Assembly (NCBI GenBank): GCA_963696405.1
Contig: CAVOJY010000007.1
Location: 352,699-416,698, forward strand
Source of the DNA: CAVOJY01 sp963696405
Lineage (GTDB): Bacteria; Chloroflexota; Limnocylindria; Limnocylindrales; CSP1-4
Reading direction: 5' to 3'
Length of the DNA stretch: 64,000 nt
The translations under genes were made by a program, and so were the position numbers. The first letter of the stretch is position 1; every line of letters begins with the position of its first letter. Below are positions 1-8,714 of the stretch, in pieces. The notes beneath the pieces were generated by a model. It did not search any database and had not been told where the DNA came from. It saw nothing but the letters and a program-made list of their open reading frames with translations.

Positions 1-2
1 GG

Positions 3-311
3 CCGCTCCTGATGGAGTACCTGGACACCTACACGGCCGAGGAACAGCGGCGGCACGATGTCCGCCCCGGCATCACGGGATGGGCCGCGGTGAACGGCCG
101 CAACACCCTTTCGTTCAAGGAGCGGCTGAAGCTCGATGTCTGGTACGTGGACCACTGGAGCCTGGGGCTGGATCTGCACATCCTGGCCCTCACGGTCCTG
201 CAGGTGCTCCGACGCACCGACGTGTCGATCACGGAGGACCTCTCCCTTGGCTTCCCGCTCCCGGGTGTGGACGGCGAGGCGCAAGGACGCGGTGAGAGGC
301 TCTCGCCTTGA
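3..311 (+). CDS. Sugar-phosphate transferase (bacterial sugar transferase), C-terminal part
   Basis: This is the last ~100 residues of a polyprenyl-phosphate hexose-1-phosphate transferase (WcaJ/PglC-like family), the membrane enzyme that loads the first sugar onto the lipid carrier. The frame is open to the left edge, so the gene is truncated by the window. The visible part holds the family hallmarks: a PLLMEYL stretch, then RHDVRPGITGWAAVNGRN, then the ELDVWYVDHWS-type segment (here KLDVWYVDHWS) and LDLHIL. The ~20 residues after the conserved end are variable. The stop overlaps the next gene's TTG start (TTGA), so the two are probably co-translated at the head of an EPS operon. The substrate sugar cannot be read from this fragment. 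Confidence 0.9.
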   Translation, partial: PLLMEYLDTYTAEEQRRHDVRPGITGWAAVNGRNTLSFKERLKLDVWYVDHWSLGLDLHILALTVLQVLRRTDVSITEDLSLGFPLPGVDGEAQGRGERLSP

Positions 312-1453
312 CAACCTCCCTCCAGGTCCTCGGCACGGCGGACCGGCGGCTGTGGATGGGGGTCCTGTCCGCGGTCGCCCAGCACGACGTGTACCACCTG
401 CCCGAGTACCACGAGATGGCGGAGCAGGCTGGAGAAGGCGCGGCGCGCCTCCTGGTGTTCCGCGAGGCGGGGTACTCGATCGCGTTTCCGGTACTGGTGC
501 GGCCGTGCGGAAAGGTCGATGGACTGGACGGGACCTCGTTCAGTGACGCCACGTCGGTGTACGGCTACGCCGGCCCGGTGTCATCGCACGAGGACCCGCC
601 GGCCTCGGTCGTGGCGCGCTTCCACGCTGCGCTCCAGGAGACACTCGCGGAACTCCACGTCGTCGCCGTCTTCGCGCGACTGCATCCGCTCATCCCGCAG
701 GATCGCCTGGTCGCCGGCCTTGGCGTGACCGCTCCGACCGGGACGACCGTCTCGATCGACCTGACGCAGCCGCCGGACGCCCAGGTGGCGGCCTATCGCC
801 AGAACCACAGGGACGGCATCAGGAAGCTCCGCCGGCTCGGGGTGCAGTGCCTCCCCGACACGGACCCCGCCGCCATGGACGAGTTCGTCCGGATCTACCA
901 CGAGACGATGCGCCGCGTCGATGCAGACCCGTACTACCTGTTCGACCGCGACTACTTCGGTCGCCTCAGCGAGCTTCCTGGGCCCGCCGTTCACCTGTTC
1001 ACCTGCCGGCTCGACAGCGAGATCATCGGAGGCGGTCTCTTCTCCGCCTGCCGGGGCCTCGTCCAGTACCACCTGGGCGGCACCCGCACCGAGTACCTGA
1101 AGCTGGCTCCCATGAAGCTGCTCTTCGACAGCGTCCGGGAGTGGGCCGTGGAGCGCGGCATGCGGGTCTTCCATCTCGGGGGCGGAGTCGGAGGGCGCGA
1201 GGATTCGCTCTTCCACTTCAAGGCTGGGTTCTCCGACCGCCGGCATGCGTTTGCGACCTGGCGATGGATTGTCGATCCCGAGCGCTACCGGGAATTGGCC
1301 GATCGGAAAGCCACCTGGAACGCCCGGCACGGCGTCACCTGCGCATCATCCGAGTTCTTTCCCGCGTACCGCTGTCCGACCGCGCCGATCGACCCGCAGC
1401 CGGCGCCCGTGAGGCAGGGAGTGCCCCGCGAAACCGATGAGGACGGAGGCTAG
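308..1453 (+). CDS. FemAB/BioF2-like GNAT-fold acyltransferase
   Basis: A 381-residue protein of the FemAB-like (Acetyltransf_6, 'peptidoglycan bridge/BioF2-like') group, which transfers aminoacyl or acyl groups to cell-wall or polysaccharide acceptors. Visible features are an N-terminal YHLPEYHEMAE segment, a basic NHRDGIRKLRRLG stretch near residues 164-177 that is typical of the second GNAT repeat, and the C-terminal block ending HLGGGVGGREDSLFHFKAGF near residues 288-307. There is no signal peptide or membrane segment, so it should act in the cytoplasm on lipid-linked precursors. The start is TTG at 308, overlapping the upstream stop. It is the first of three such proteins in this locus. 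The acceptor and donor are unknown. Confidence 0.8.
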   Translation: MTTSLQVLGTADRRLWMGVLSAVAQHDVYHLPEYHEMAEQAGEGAARLLVFREAGYSIAFPVLVRPCGKVDGLDGTSFSDATSVYGYAGPVSSHEDPPASVVARFHAALQETLAELHVVAVFARLHPLIPQDRLVAGLGVTAPTGTTVSIDLTQPPDAQVAAYRQNHRDGIRKLRRLGVQCLPDTDPAAMDEFVRIYHETMRRVDADPYYLFDRDYFGRLSELPGPAVHLFTCRLDSEIIGGGLFSACRGLVQYHLGGTRTEYLKLAPMKLLFDSVREWAVERGMRVFHLGGGVGGREDSLFHFKAGFSDRRHAFATWRWIVDPERYRELADRKATWNARHGVTCASSEFFPAYRCPTAPIDPQPAPVRQGVPRETDEDGG

Positions 1454-2367
1454 CCGGGATCGGGGTCTGCCGGCTCGCTCCGCGCCCGACCAGGCCGACG
1501 CACGGCCCGGAAGAAGAGCGAGGGACCCGGCGTTACCGGGGCCAGCAGCGCCTGGAGAGGGCGCTCGACGGTCGTGAGCAAGCCCGGCGGCAGCCGTCGG
1601 CTGATGGCCGGGACCCGGAACAGCGACACCGTGCGGGTCGCGGTGACCCGGAGGCCCGCCGCGCGCAGCCAGGCGCGGAGATCCTGCGGGGCGTGGTCGA
1701 TCGACGTCGTCGAGTACCAGCCGTTCGTGGGCTCCGGCGAGACCTCTGATTCGGTCGAAGCCGCCGGGGTCGCGCTGTCGCGCGCGACCGGCCCGAAGGA
1801 AAGCTCCTCGTAGGGCCGGGAGCCGCGGGCAAAAGGAGACGAGCGCTGCCGTCGCAGGACGTACAGCGCGATCGCCTTGAGGTTGCGCTTGTTTGCGCAC
1901 TCCAGCACCAGAACGCCGCCCGGGCGTAGAACGCGCGCCAGCTCGGCGATTGCGGGCCGGGGATCCTCGAAGTGGTGGATGACGCGAACGCAGACGGCTG
2001 CGTCGAAGCTGGCGTCGGGGAACGGCAACTGGAAGGCGTCGCCGCGGACCATGCTGAACCTGGCGTCAGCGCCGAGCCGCTGGCGGGCGGCCGCCAGCAG
2101 CGCCTCCGATGCGTCCAGGAGGACGACCTCCCGGAACCCGCCGTACTCGTCGGCGAGCCGCCCGAAACCCGCTCCAACCTCGATCAGCCGGCCACCGCCC
2201 GGCGGGAGAAGGGCCCGGAGCGCGAGACGATCGCACCGGTCCTCGTATTCCCGGGTCGCCCAGAAGGCGTCGCGGTAGCGCAGGTCGGTGTACGCAGCCA
2301 GCGTCGCTTCGACGTCGCGGACATGGTCCGGACCCGACGGGGCCGTCTCCGGATCGGTCACGGGCAT
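1450..2367 (-). CDS. Class I SAM-dependent methyltransferase (Methyltransf_11)
   Basis: A 305-residue methyltransferase. The SAM-binding motif I reads LIEVGAGFGR (residues 61-70). An acidic LLDAS follows at the end of strand 2, then RGDAFQLPFPDASFD (motif II/III region), VIHHFEDP and VLRPGGVLVLE. The C-terminal third carries a variable acceptor-recognition region. It is likely to methylate a sugar or aglycone in this EPS locus, but the acceptor is not determinable. It starts about 10 bases after the frame-corrected end of the upstream methyltransferase (2378). Its stop and that of the converging gene share one palindromic CTAG (1450-1453), so neither gene has any 3' spacer and no terminator fits between them. 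Confidence 0.85.
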   Translation of the reverse strand: MPVTDPETAPSGPDHVRDVEATLAAYTDLRYRDAFWATREYEDRCDRLALRALLPPGGGRLIEVGAGFGRLADEYGGFREVVLLDASEALLAAARQRLGADARFSMVRGDAFQLPFPDASFDAAVCVRVIHHFEDPRPAIAELARVLRPGGVLVLECANKRNLKAIALYVLRRQRSSPFARGSRPYEELSFGPVARDSATPAASTESEVSPEPTNGWYSTTSIDHAPQDLRAWLRAAGLRVTATRTVSLFRVPAISRRLPPGLLTTVERPLQALLAPVTPGPSLFFRAVRRPGRARSEPADPDPG

Positions 2368-2377
2368 CGGCTTCGGC

Positions 2378-3248
2378 CTAGTTCCGGCCCGCCCAGCTCA
2401 CCAGCACTGCCCCCATGCCGAGCACCTTCCCGACGTGCCAGATCGGGCGCAGGAGCACCCGGCTCTGCGATCGCATGTTGTTCGAGGTCACATAGCGCGG
2501 GTCGATCGGCGTCGTGGTGAACATGGTGAACAGGGTGAACCGGCGCGGCGGAAGATCGTCTTGAGGGAGTTCTCGTTGAACCCGTGCAGGTGGTGCGGGG
2601 GCGGGACCGTCGCCACTCGCGTGCGTTTCAGGCCCGCGGCCAATCGCGCCCGCGTGACCAGCCCGTCCTCGTTCGGGGTGACAAGGAGCAGGACGCCGCC
2701 GGGCGCCAGCAGGTCCCTGATCTTGAGAAGCACCTCGAACGGGTTGGGGAAGTGCTCAATCACATCACGGAGCTTCACGAAGTCGAACTGGCCCTCGGGG
2801 AGATCGCTCTCCAGCACCGGGGTACACCGCAGGTCGACCTTGAGCTCCTCGACTCCCTTGCGAATGAGCTCGGGGTCGATATCGATTCCGATCGCATCCC
2901 AGCCGAGGTCGGTGGCTGCGCGGACCGACGCGCCGGAGCCGCAGCCGATGTCGAGGAAGCGCACCCGCTCGAACGGACCTCGACTCCGCCCGGGAAGGTG
3001 CGCGATCTCCGTGACGTTGCCCTGCAGCTGCTGCCGCTCGAACGCGAGGATGCTCTCGGTCACGGGCCCCCGCATGTACTCGGTGTACTCGAACTCGCGG
3101 GAGATCTCGGAGAACTCGCCGGTCGGCTCAAAGAACGGCGCCGGGTTGACGTAGACGAGGCGGCACGCACCGCAACGGCCGATGGTCCAGCCCGCCCAGA
3201 CGAGAGGGCCCGGAACTGGTCGGCCCCACACGCGCGCAGGTGATCCAT
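2378..3248 (-). CDS. Class I SAM-dependent methyltransferase with N-terminal Cys motif (two frame breaks)
   Basis: This belongs to the Methyltransf_23 type of small methyltransferases that carry a Cys-rich N-terminus. The middle reads RCGACRLVYVNP, then RFLDIGCGSGASVRAA (SAM motif I), GIDIDPE, FDFVKLRDVIEHFPNP and LAPGGVLLLVTPNEDG. The frame must change twice to keep family sequence. Near 3200 the start side reads HLRACGADQFRAL in another frame. Near 2550 the tail continues in a third frame as RFTLFTMFTTTPIDPRY and ends at a TAG at 2378-2380, 10 bases before the next gene. The uninterrupted stretch is only 2488-3231. The corrected length (~290 residues) fits the family, which suggests sequence errors more than decay. 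Confidence 0.7.
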
Positions 3249-3317
3249 CTCGTAGCCATGAGGTCTATCGCTCCCCCCAGGGTGTCCCCACCACTCTTGC
3301 GCCTTCAGCGCGCCTCA

Positions 3318-4545
3318 TCAGTCGCTGCGAGTCCGGGCCCGGAGAAGCCCACCTGTCCCGGACTGCCTCAGGCGCGGCCAGGATTGTCGCACCAGGTAGC
3401 GAGGCGCGTCCGGAACGGCCCAAGGTCCTTCCGTGTCCAGGATGGCGTCGCAGTGGCGCCGGGCGTATGGTGCCAGATACTCCGTGATGCGGTATTGCTC
3501 TGCGCGGAGGTAGCCCACGCTATACCCCACGTCGCGGAACGATGTCGGTCCAGTAGACGTTGGACCGGTAGGCACCACCCGCTGGAAGCTCTCCGCTCCA
3601 CCAGGTGCCGGTAGTGAATGAGGGGGAAGTTGACCCCGCACCGCACCGCCAGGAGCCCGGAGAGGTTGTGCCTCCCGTTGACCTCCATGAGCTTGTACAC
3701 GCCGTCGCGGCGGTCACGCTTGAACTCCGTGCAGGCGAACCCGTAGAAGCCCATCGACCGCAGAATATCCCTGCCCGGCTCGATCACCTCCGGGATGCGC
3801 GCGCTGACGGCCACCCGCGGCGATCCGAACTCGGGCGGCGCCTTCCTGATCTGTCGCGCCGTGAACTCCACCAGCGCCTGACCGTTCCAGAAGTACGAGT
3901 TGTAGTTGACAACCGACGAGTCGTCGCCGGGAATGATCTCCTGGAGCATCACCTCGAGGCCGGCCTCGCTAACGGCGCGGTACACGCTCGCCAGCTCCGG
4001 CAATGAGCCGACGCGAACCATCTTCCGCTTGAAACGATCGAAGAAGAGGTGGCTCTGGGCCGGCTTCACCAGCATCGGGAAGCCGAGCAATCTGGCGCAG
4101 TCCGCGAGATCGGGGGCCGAGTGCCGCGTTATCGTGCGCGGGGCCGGCACACCGTGAGCTTCCGCGAGAGCGTGGGTCTTTGCCTTGTCGATGAACGTCT
4201 CGACGATCTCCCACTCCGGGCATGCCACCACATAGTGCTCTTCGAGGCGTCGCTTGTGCCGGGAAACCGCGACCGTGCTCTCGTCCGACGCCGGGAAGAG
4301 CACACCGCCCCGCGAGCCGCATCCGCAGGTCCACCAGCGCGTCGATGAAGAGGCTCTCGTCCTGCATCGGATGAGGCGACGCGGAAGGCGCCCGCAACGT
4401 ACCGGGACGCCTGTGCCATGTCCCGCTCGTCGTAGTGAACCACGTACACGGGGATCCCGGCTTCACCGAGTGCCCGGACAACGGCCAGCGCCATGGTGTG
4501 GCCCGAGATGACGATCGCCGGTGTCTGCGGACTGGCAGCGCTCAC
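3318..4545 (-). pseudogene. ATP-grasp carboxylate-amine ligase-like protein, broken by several frameshifts
   Basis: Pieces in three frames assemble into one ATP-grasp protein. The N-terminus reads TPAIVISGHTMALAVVRALG with ERDMAQASRYV (frame from GTG 4545). A middle piece is DESLFIDALVDLRMRL. The large central piece has DKAKTHALAEAHGVPAPRT, GFPMLVKPAQS (ATP-binding lysine), MLQEIIPG and KLMEVNGRHNLSG (metal-binding Glu and Asn). The C-terminal pieces are GGAYRSNVYWTDI and FRDVGYSVGYLRAEQYRI. Breaks fall near 4380, 4308, 3590, 3547 and possibly 3430. The 3' end is uncertain (3318 or 3368). The GTG start overlaps the upstream glycosyltransferase stop as GTGA, which supports the N-terminal call. 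Relatives in EPS loci attach amino acids or related groups; the substrate is unknown. Confidence 0.65.
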
Positions 4546-5886
4546 GAAGCGTCCTCTCCGCTCGCGCCCGGGTGGGGCGAGGCCGTGTCGGCGCACCCAA
4601 CGATGTCGGCGAAGGCCTCGCCGATGCGCGCGATATCGTGCTCCCGTTCGACGTATTCCCGCCCGGCCTTGCCCATGCGGCGCCGTTCTGCGGGCGATGC
4701 GGCGGCCAGGGCGACGAAAGCCGCCGCGAGCGTTTCTGGGTGATCCGGAGGGACGCTCAGGCCGGCCCCCGCCGCCGCGACAGGATCGCCCCAGGTTGAG
4801 CAGGCGAACGCGATCGGCTTCCGCGATGCCATGTAGTCGAACACCTTGTTGAAGCTGATCCCGTACCGGTAGACGGGCGTCTCGGTAGCGTGGACGACGC
4901 CGACATCGACAGCCGCGAGCAGCTCGGGGACGCGATCCCTCGGGATCGGATTGACGAAGGTGACGTTGGTCAACCCGAGTTTCGTGGCGAGTTGCCGGAG
5001 GGCCGGCTTCTCAGGGCCATCGCCCACGAGGAGAAGGCTGATCGGCCGTGTGGCGTCGCGGTTGGCCCGACCCAGCGCCTCGAGCACGACATCGAGCCGG
5101 TTGACCCTGCCGAACAATCCAACGTAGGCGAAGACGACCTCGACGCCCTCGTGCCGCCGGGCCAGGTCGACGAGAAGCGGTCCGAGCACACCGGCCTCCG
5201 ACGGCGTGGCGGCGAGAGGCAGAGTCAACGCCGGCGATGTCGACGCCGTTCGGGAGGTACCGGAGGTGCCCGATCGGCAAACCGCGACCCTCGAGGTAGG
5301 TGGACATCCCGGGCAGGACCGTGATGACCGTCTCAGCCCTCCGGACGAGGAGCGCCTCGACGGCGGCCAGCGCTCGCGCGCCCAGGGAACCGGCTCTCAG
5401 CTCGCCGAGATCGATCAACGTCTGCGGCCACAGGTCCCGGACCTCGTACACGAAGCGCGCTCCGCGAAGCCTGGCGATGAGCCACCCCGCCAGGGCAGCG
5501 AGGGGATGGACGGTCGAGCCGACCACCACGTCCGGCGCTGGACGTCCGACCTGGGCAAGGGTAACGACGGCGGCGAAGCTGGCCATGTTCACCACTCGTC
5601 GCCAGTTGTTTCCGCGGTAGGGGAAAGTCCGCAGCCAGACGAAGCGCACGCCGTCGAACGTCTGGTTCCGGACGAGCGTGGGTCCCTGGAGCCGCTCTTC
5701 GTGCCCGGTGAGATGGCTGAACCCGGTAGCGAAGACGGTCACGTGGCCGCCCCTCCGCACGATCTCTCGGCCGAGGGAGTAGTGCCGGGTCGTCCCCAAG
5801 GGAAGGTCCGGCGCCTTGGCGTAGTGGTTGAGGATCCAGACCCGGCAGCCGCGGGACGGGACCTCTCTAGACCGCGGCTTCGGCAT
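4542..5886 (-). CDS. Glycosyltransferase family 4 (WbuB-like), one frame break
   Basis: A GT4 glycosyltransferase with the GT-B fold, adding a sugar from a nucleotide donor to the growing EPS repeat unit at the inner face of the membrane. The N-terminal half shows VWILNHYAKAPDLPLGTTRHY and RFVYEVRDLWPQ, a signature of the WbuB-type branch. The C-terminal half shows FAYVGLFGRVNRLDVVLEAL, LLLVGDGPEKPALR and YGISFNKVFDYMASRKPI. The halves are in different frames, with the break near 5228 just after YLPNGVDIAG. The likely start is ATG 5886, which overlaps the aminotransferase end by 20 bases. The stop at 4542 overlaps the ATP-grasp start as GTGA. With one base corrected the protein is about 448 residues, normal for the family. 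Confidence 0.8.
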
Positions 5887-7011
5887 CGACCGCCTCGATG
5901 AGAGCTCTCGCGACGTAGCCGACATCGTCGTCAGCCAGCCGCGAGGAGAATGGCAACGCGAGGCAGGAGGCTGCGACTCGTTCCGCTACGGGAAAGTCGC
6001 CAGGCTGGAAGCCAAAGGTCGCGCGATAGAAGGGCTGGAGGTGGAGTGGCGTGAAGTATGGGCGCGAGTGAACGCCCGCATCCGCAAGCCTGCCCATGAT
6101 GCGGTCACGATCGAGGTCGCCATGCAGGCGCACGACGTACACGAACCAGTCGACCTTCTCGCCGGGCCCGGCCCGGGCAGGCGCACCCAGTCGCGTCCGG
6201 CAAGCTCGCGCGAATAGGCCTCGGCGACCCGGGCGCGCCCCCGGCGCAGCTCGTCGAGCCGCTCCAGCTGCGCCACCCCGACCGCAGCCGACAGCTCATC
6301 GAGCCGGTAGTTGTAGCCGAGTCGGACGTGTCGAAGCCAGGTTCCGTCCGAGTCGCGCCCCTGGTTCCGGAGGCTCCGCATCACCTCCGCGAGCGCAGCG
6401 TCGTCCGTAACGACCATACCGCCCTCGCCGGTCGTGATCTGCTTGTTCGGGTAGAAAGCGAAGACCGCCACGTCCCCGAAGCTCCCGAGCGGCCTCCCGT
6501 CGATCGCGCATCCGAGAGCCTCGCAGGCGTCCTCGATGACCGCCCAGCCGTGCGCCCGCGCCAGGGAGGTGATCGCGTCGATGCGACAGGGCCGCCCGAA
6601 CACGTGGACCGGAAGGACGGCCCTCGTGCGGGCCGTGGCGGCATGTTCCACGAGGTCCGGGTCCATGCCGAGGCTGTCGTCCTCGATGTCGACAAAGCGC
6701 GGCACGGCCCGCTCGTAGAGCAGGCAGTTCGACGAGGCGACGAAACTGAACGGCGAGGTGATCACTTCGTCGCCGTCACCGATCCCCAGGGCCCGCACCC
6801 CAAGGTGAAGCCCTGCGGTGCCGCTCGAACAGGCGATCCCCTCGCGGCGACCGGCGAGCGCCGCGATCCCCGCTTCGAAGCGCTCTCCGAAAGGGCCCAT
6901 CGCCAGGGTGTCGCCGGCCAGGACCTGGGTTACCAGCTCCAGCTCCCGCGCTCCGATGTCCGGCCTGGCCAGCGGGACGGTTCGTCGGACATGCTCGGGG
7001 GAAGGGCTCAT
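5867..7011 (-). CDS. DegT/DnrJ/EryC1/StrS family aminotransferase, one frame break
   Basis: A PLP-dependent sugar aminotransferase that makes amino sugars from keto-sugar nucleotides. Visible parts are VPLARPDIG at the N-terminus, SSGTAGLHLGVRALGIGDGDEVI (cofactor-phosphate region), VIEDACEALG (PLP-ring aspartate), FYPNKQITTGEGGMVVT (Schiff-base lysine in the NKQ context) and GYNYRLDELSAA. The last ~100 residues, VYVVRLHGDLDRDRIM onward, lie in a different frame, with the break at about 6170 in a C/G run. The ATG at 7011 is preferred over longer starts because GGAGA lies just upstream and the family begins there. It is divergent from the Wzz-like gene across 142 bases that should hold both promoters. 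Confidence 0.85.
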
Positions 7012-7153
7012 CAGGTCTCCGAAAACGGGTCGCCGCCGAGTTGGGCTGCGGGCAATGTCGCGATCCAGATTGTGGAACGTCGGTGTACTGTAACTCGCCG
7101 AGATCGGCTCATCCACGGTACGTTCGGACGATGGGCCTCTCCAAGGCGGCATA

Positions 7154-7876
7154 ATGAGCCAGACCAGACAGGAGAACCCGTTGGACTCGTCGCGCGTCTT
7201 CGCAATCGTTCGAGGATGGCTGTGGCTTATCCTCCTGCTCACCGCAGTCGCCGGGGCCTCCGCCTTCATCGTGTCGCAGCTTCTTCCGAAGGAATACGAG
7301 TCGGAAGCCAAGGTCCTGGTCGGCTCTCTCACCGAAACAAGAACCGACCAGATCCTCGCCTACCAGCAGCTCGCCCAGACGTACGTGGAGCTCGCGACGA
7401 CTACCCCCGTCCTCGCCAGGGTGAGCGACTCGCTGGGACTCGGTGTCGACCCCGTGGACCTGCGCGCGCGGATCGACGTCCGTGCACCGATCGGCCAGAA
7501 CGTCATCCGGGTCGTGGCCCGGGCACCCGCGCCAGACGAAGCGGCGCGCATCGCCAACGCGGTAGCGGAGGAGATCATCACCTTCGCCCGCACCGCGGAG
7601 AACGAGCCGAGCCTCGCCACGGTCGTCCAACCCGCTCTTCCACCGGAGAAGCCTTCGTCGCCACGCGTCGTGCTCAACACCGTCATCGCAGCGGCGCTCG
7701 GGTTCGCGCTCGGCGTGGGGCTCGCCCTCCTCCTGACCGGTCGGCATGAGGCGGCCCCGCGACGCGCCGCCGGCCGTCGCTCAGCTCCGGCGAACGCATC
7801 GCAGGCGACTGTGTCGGCTTCCCAAGCGTCTGCTGAACCGGCCGCCACGCCCCCTGCCCTGCCGCCCCCTGCCTAG
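7154..7876 (+). CDS. Wzz/YveK-like polysaccharide chain-length regulator
   Basis: A 240-residue inner-membrane protein of the Wzz/polysaccharide co-polymerase family, which sets chain length during polymerisation. The N-terminal cytoplasmic tail is followed by a membrane helix at about residues 20-41 (WLWLILLLTAVAGASAFIV). A periplasmic part opens with YESEAKVLVG and includes APAPDEAARIANAVAEEI. It continues to the proline-rich stretch ALPPEKPSSPRVV just before the second helix (about 174-197), as in the family. The tail after residue 200 is Ala/Pro/Ser-rich and has no tyrosine-kinase domain, so any kinase partner would be encoded elsewhere. It is followed 29 bases later by the VanZ-like gene. 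Confidence 0.85.
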   Translation: MSQTRQENPLDSSRVFAIVRGWLWLILLLTAVAGASAFIVSQLLPKEYESEAKVLVGSLTETRTDQILAYQQLAQTYVELATTTPVLARVSDSLGLGVDPVDLRARIDVRAPIGQNVIRVVARAPAPDEAARIANAVAEEIITFARTAENEPSLATVVQPALPPEKPSSPRVVLNTVIAAALGFALGVGLALLLTGRHEAAPRRAAGRRSAPANASQATVSASQASAEPAATPPALPPPA

Positions 7877-7905
7877 ACGGACCGACGCCCAGACTGGAGA
7901 GCGGA

Positions 7906-8472
7906 TTGCCAGCGTGGCTCGGCATTACCTGGCCCACTGCACTGCGCGACGTGCCGATGCTCATCCCTGGCATGCTGGTCTCCCTCGTCGTCGGCATCGC
8001 CGTCGGGCGCAAGGTGGGCCGGATGCTGAATGCCGGGCCGGTCGCGGGGGCGATGCTGGTGTTCGGCATCGGACTCATTCTGGCAGCGACGCTCACGCCG
8101 CTGCGCGATCCCCTCGGGTTCCATGCCACCCCTCCCGGACCGTGTGACCTCGACAGGATCGGGCCCCCGGCATGGGAGGATCTCTTCTTCGTCAACGACA
8201 CGAGCCTCAACGTGCTCCTGTTCATCCCACTCGGAGCGGCAGTCGGCCTTGTCCCAAGGTCCCGTCGCCAAGCGATACTCATTGTGCTGGCAATCGCCCT
8301 GTCGCTCGTCATCGAGACGATCCAGCTGCTGGCCCCCGTTCTCGACCGGGCGTGCGAGAGCGCGGACGTCGGCGACAACCTGACAGGCCTGGTCATCGGC
8401 CTCGCGATCGGGACGCTGGCGACTGGGGTGCTGGCTGTCGCCGACGGCCTGCGCGGCCCGGGTAAGGGCTAG
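7906..8472 (+). CDS. VanZ-like membrane protein
   Basis: A 188-residue integral membrane protein with about four helices. VanZ-family signatures are the first-helix region, LNVLLFIPLGAAVGLV, and the ALSLVIETIQLL motif followed by an acidic DVGDNLTGLVIGLAIG segment. Family members are best known from glycopeptide-resistance clusters but occur widely in envelope and EPS loci with unknown biochemical role. The start is TTG at 7906, supported by GGAGAG about 5-10 bases upstream. It is probably co-transcribed with the preceding Wzz-like gene. A function in teicoplanin resistance should not be assumed here. Confidence 0.8.
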   Translation: MPAWLGITWPTALRDVPMLIPGMLVSLVVGIAVGRKVGRMLNAGPVAGAMLVFGIGLILAATLTPLRDPLGFHATPPGPCDLDRIGPPAWEDLFFVNDTSLNVLLFIPLGAAVGLVPRSRRQAILIVLAIALSLVIETIQLLAPVLDRACESADVGDNLTGLVIGLAIGTLATGVLAVADGLRGPGKG

Positions 8473-8627
8473 GTCGTCCGTACCGGGCACCGACCCGGCC
8501 GGACCCCCGCAGACACCACCTCTTCGCCCGGGGGCGCTCTGTCTCAGGGGCCGGTGCAGGCGCGCACCGCGTACGAATTACCCGATAGGAGCGGCGCCAA
8601 GGCCGGGCTAGTATCCGCGGGTCAGAT

Positions 8628-8701
8628 CCTCGAACGAGCACACCCGTCGCGAGGCGGGGCCGCAAAGCCACGGGACTCACGCAGTCAGCCGGGTTGCCGA
8701 A
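8628..8701 (+). promoter_or_regulatory. Probable cyclic-di-GMP-I (GEMM-I) riboswitch
   Basis: The segment upstream of the large secreted protein matches the GEMM-I aptamer. It has an AGCACACC left strand, a short stem CCGTC-GCGA-GGCGG capped by a GNRA tetraloop (8643-8656), and the conserved linker GCAAAGCCACGGG (8662-8674). A small P3 stem follows (ACT...AGT) and then the right strand GCCGGGTTGCCGA (8688-8700). The family consensus has GCAAAGCC followed by GCCGGGTTGCCG at this spacing. The aptamer ends about 15 bases before the ATG at 8715, so control could be at translation or at early termination. A weak -10-like TAGTAT lies at 8609. The left strand deviates from the usual GGCAAACC, which is the main doubt. 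Confidence 0.72.
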
Positions 8702-8714
8702 GGGACGTGCCGCC

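Noticed and set aside
7906..8472. Glycopeptide resistance inferred from VanZ
   Set aside because: VanZ-like proteins are widespread; no vanHAX-type genes occur here, and the context is EPS synthesis.
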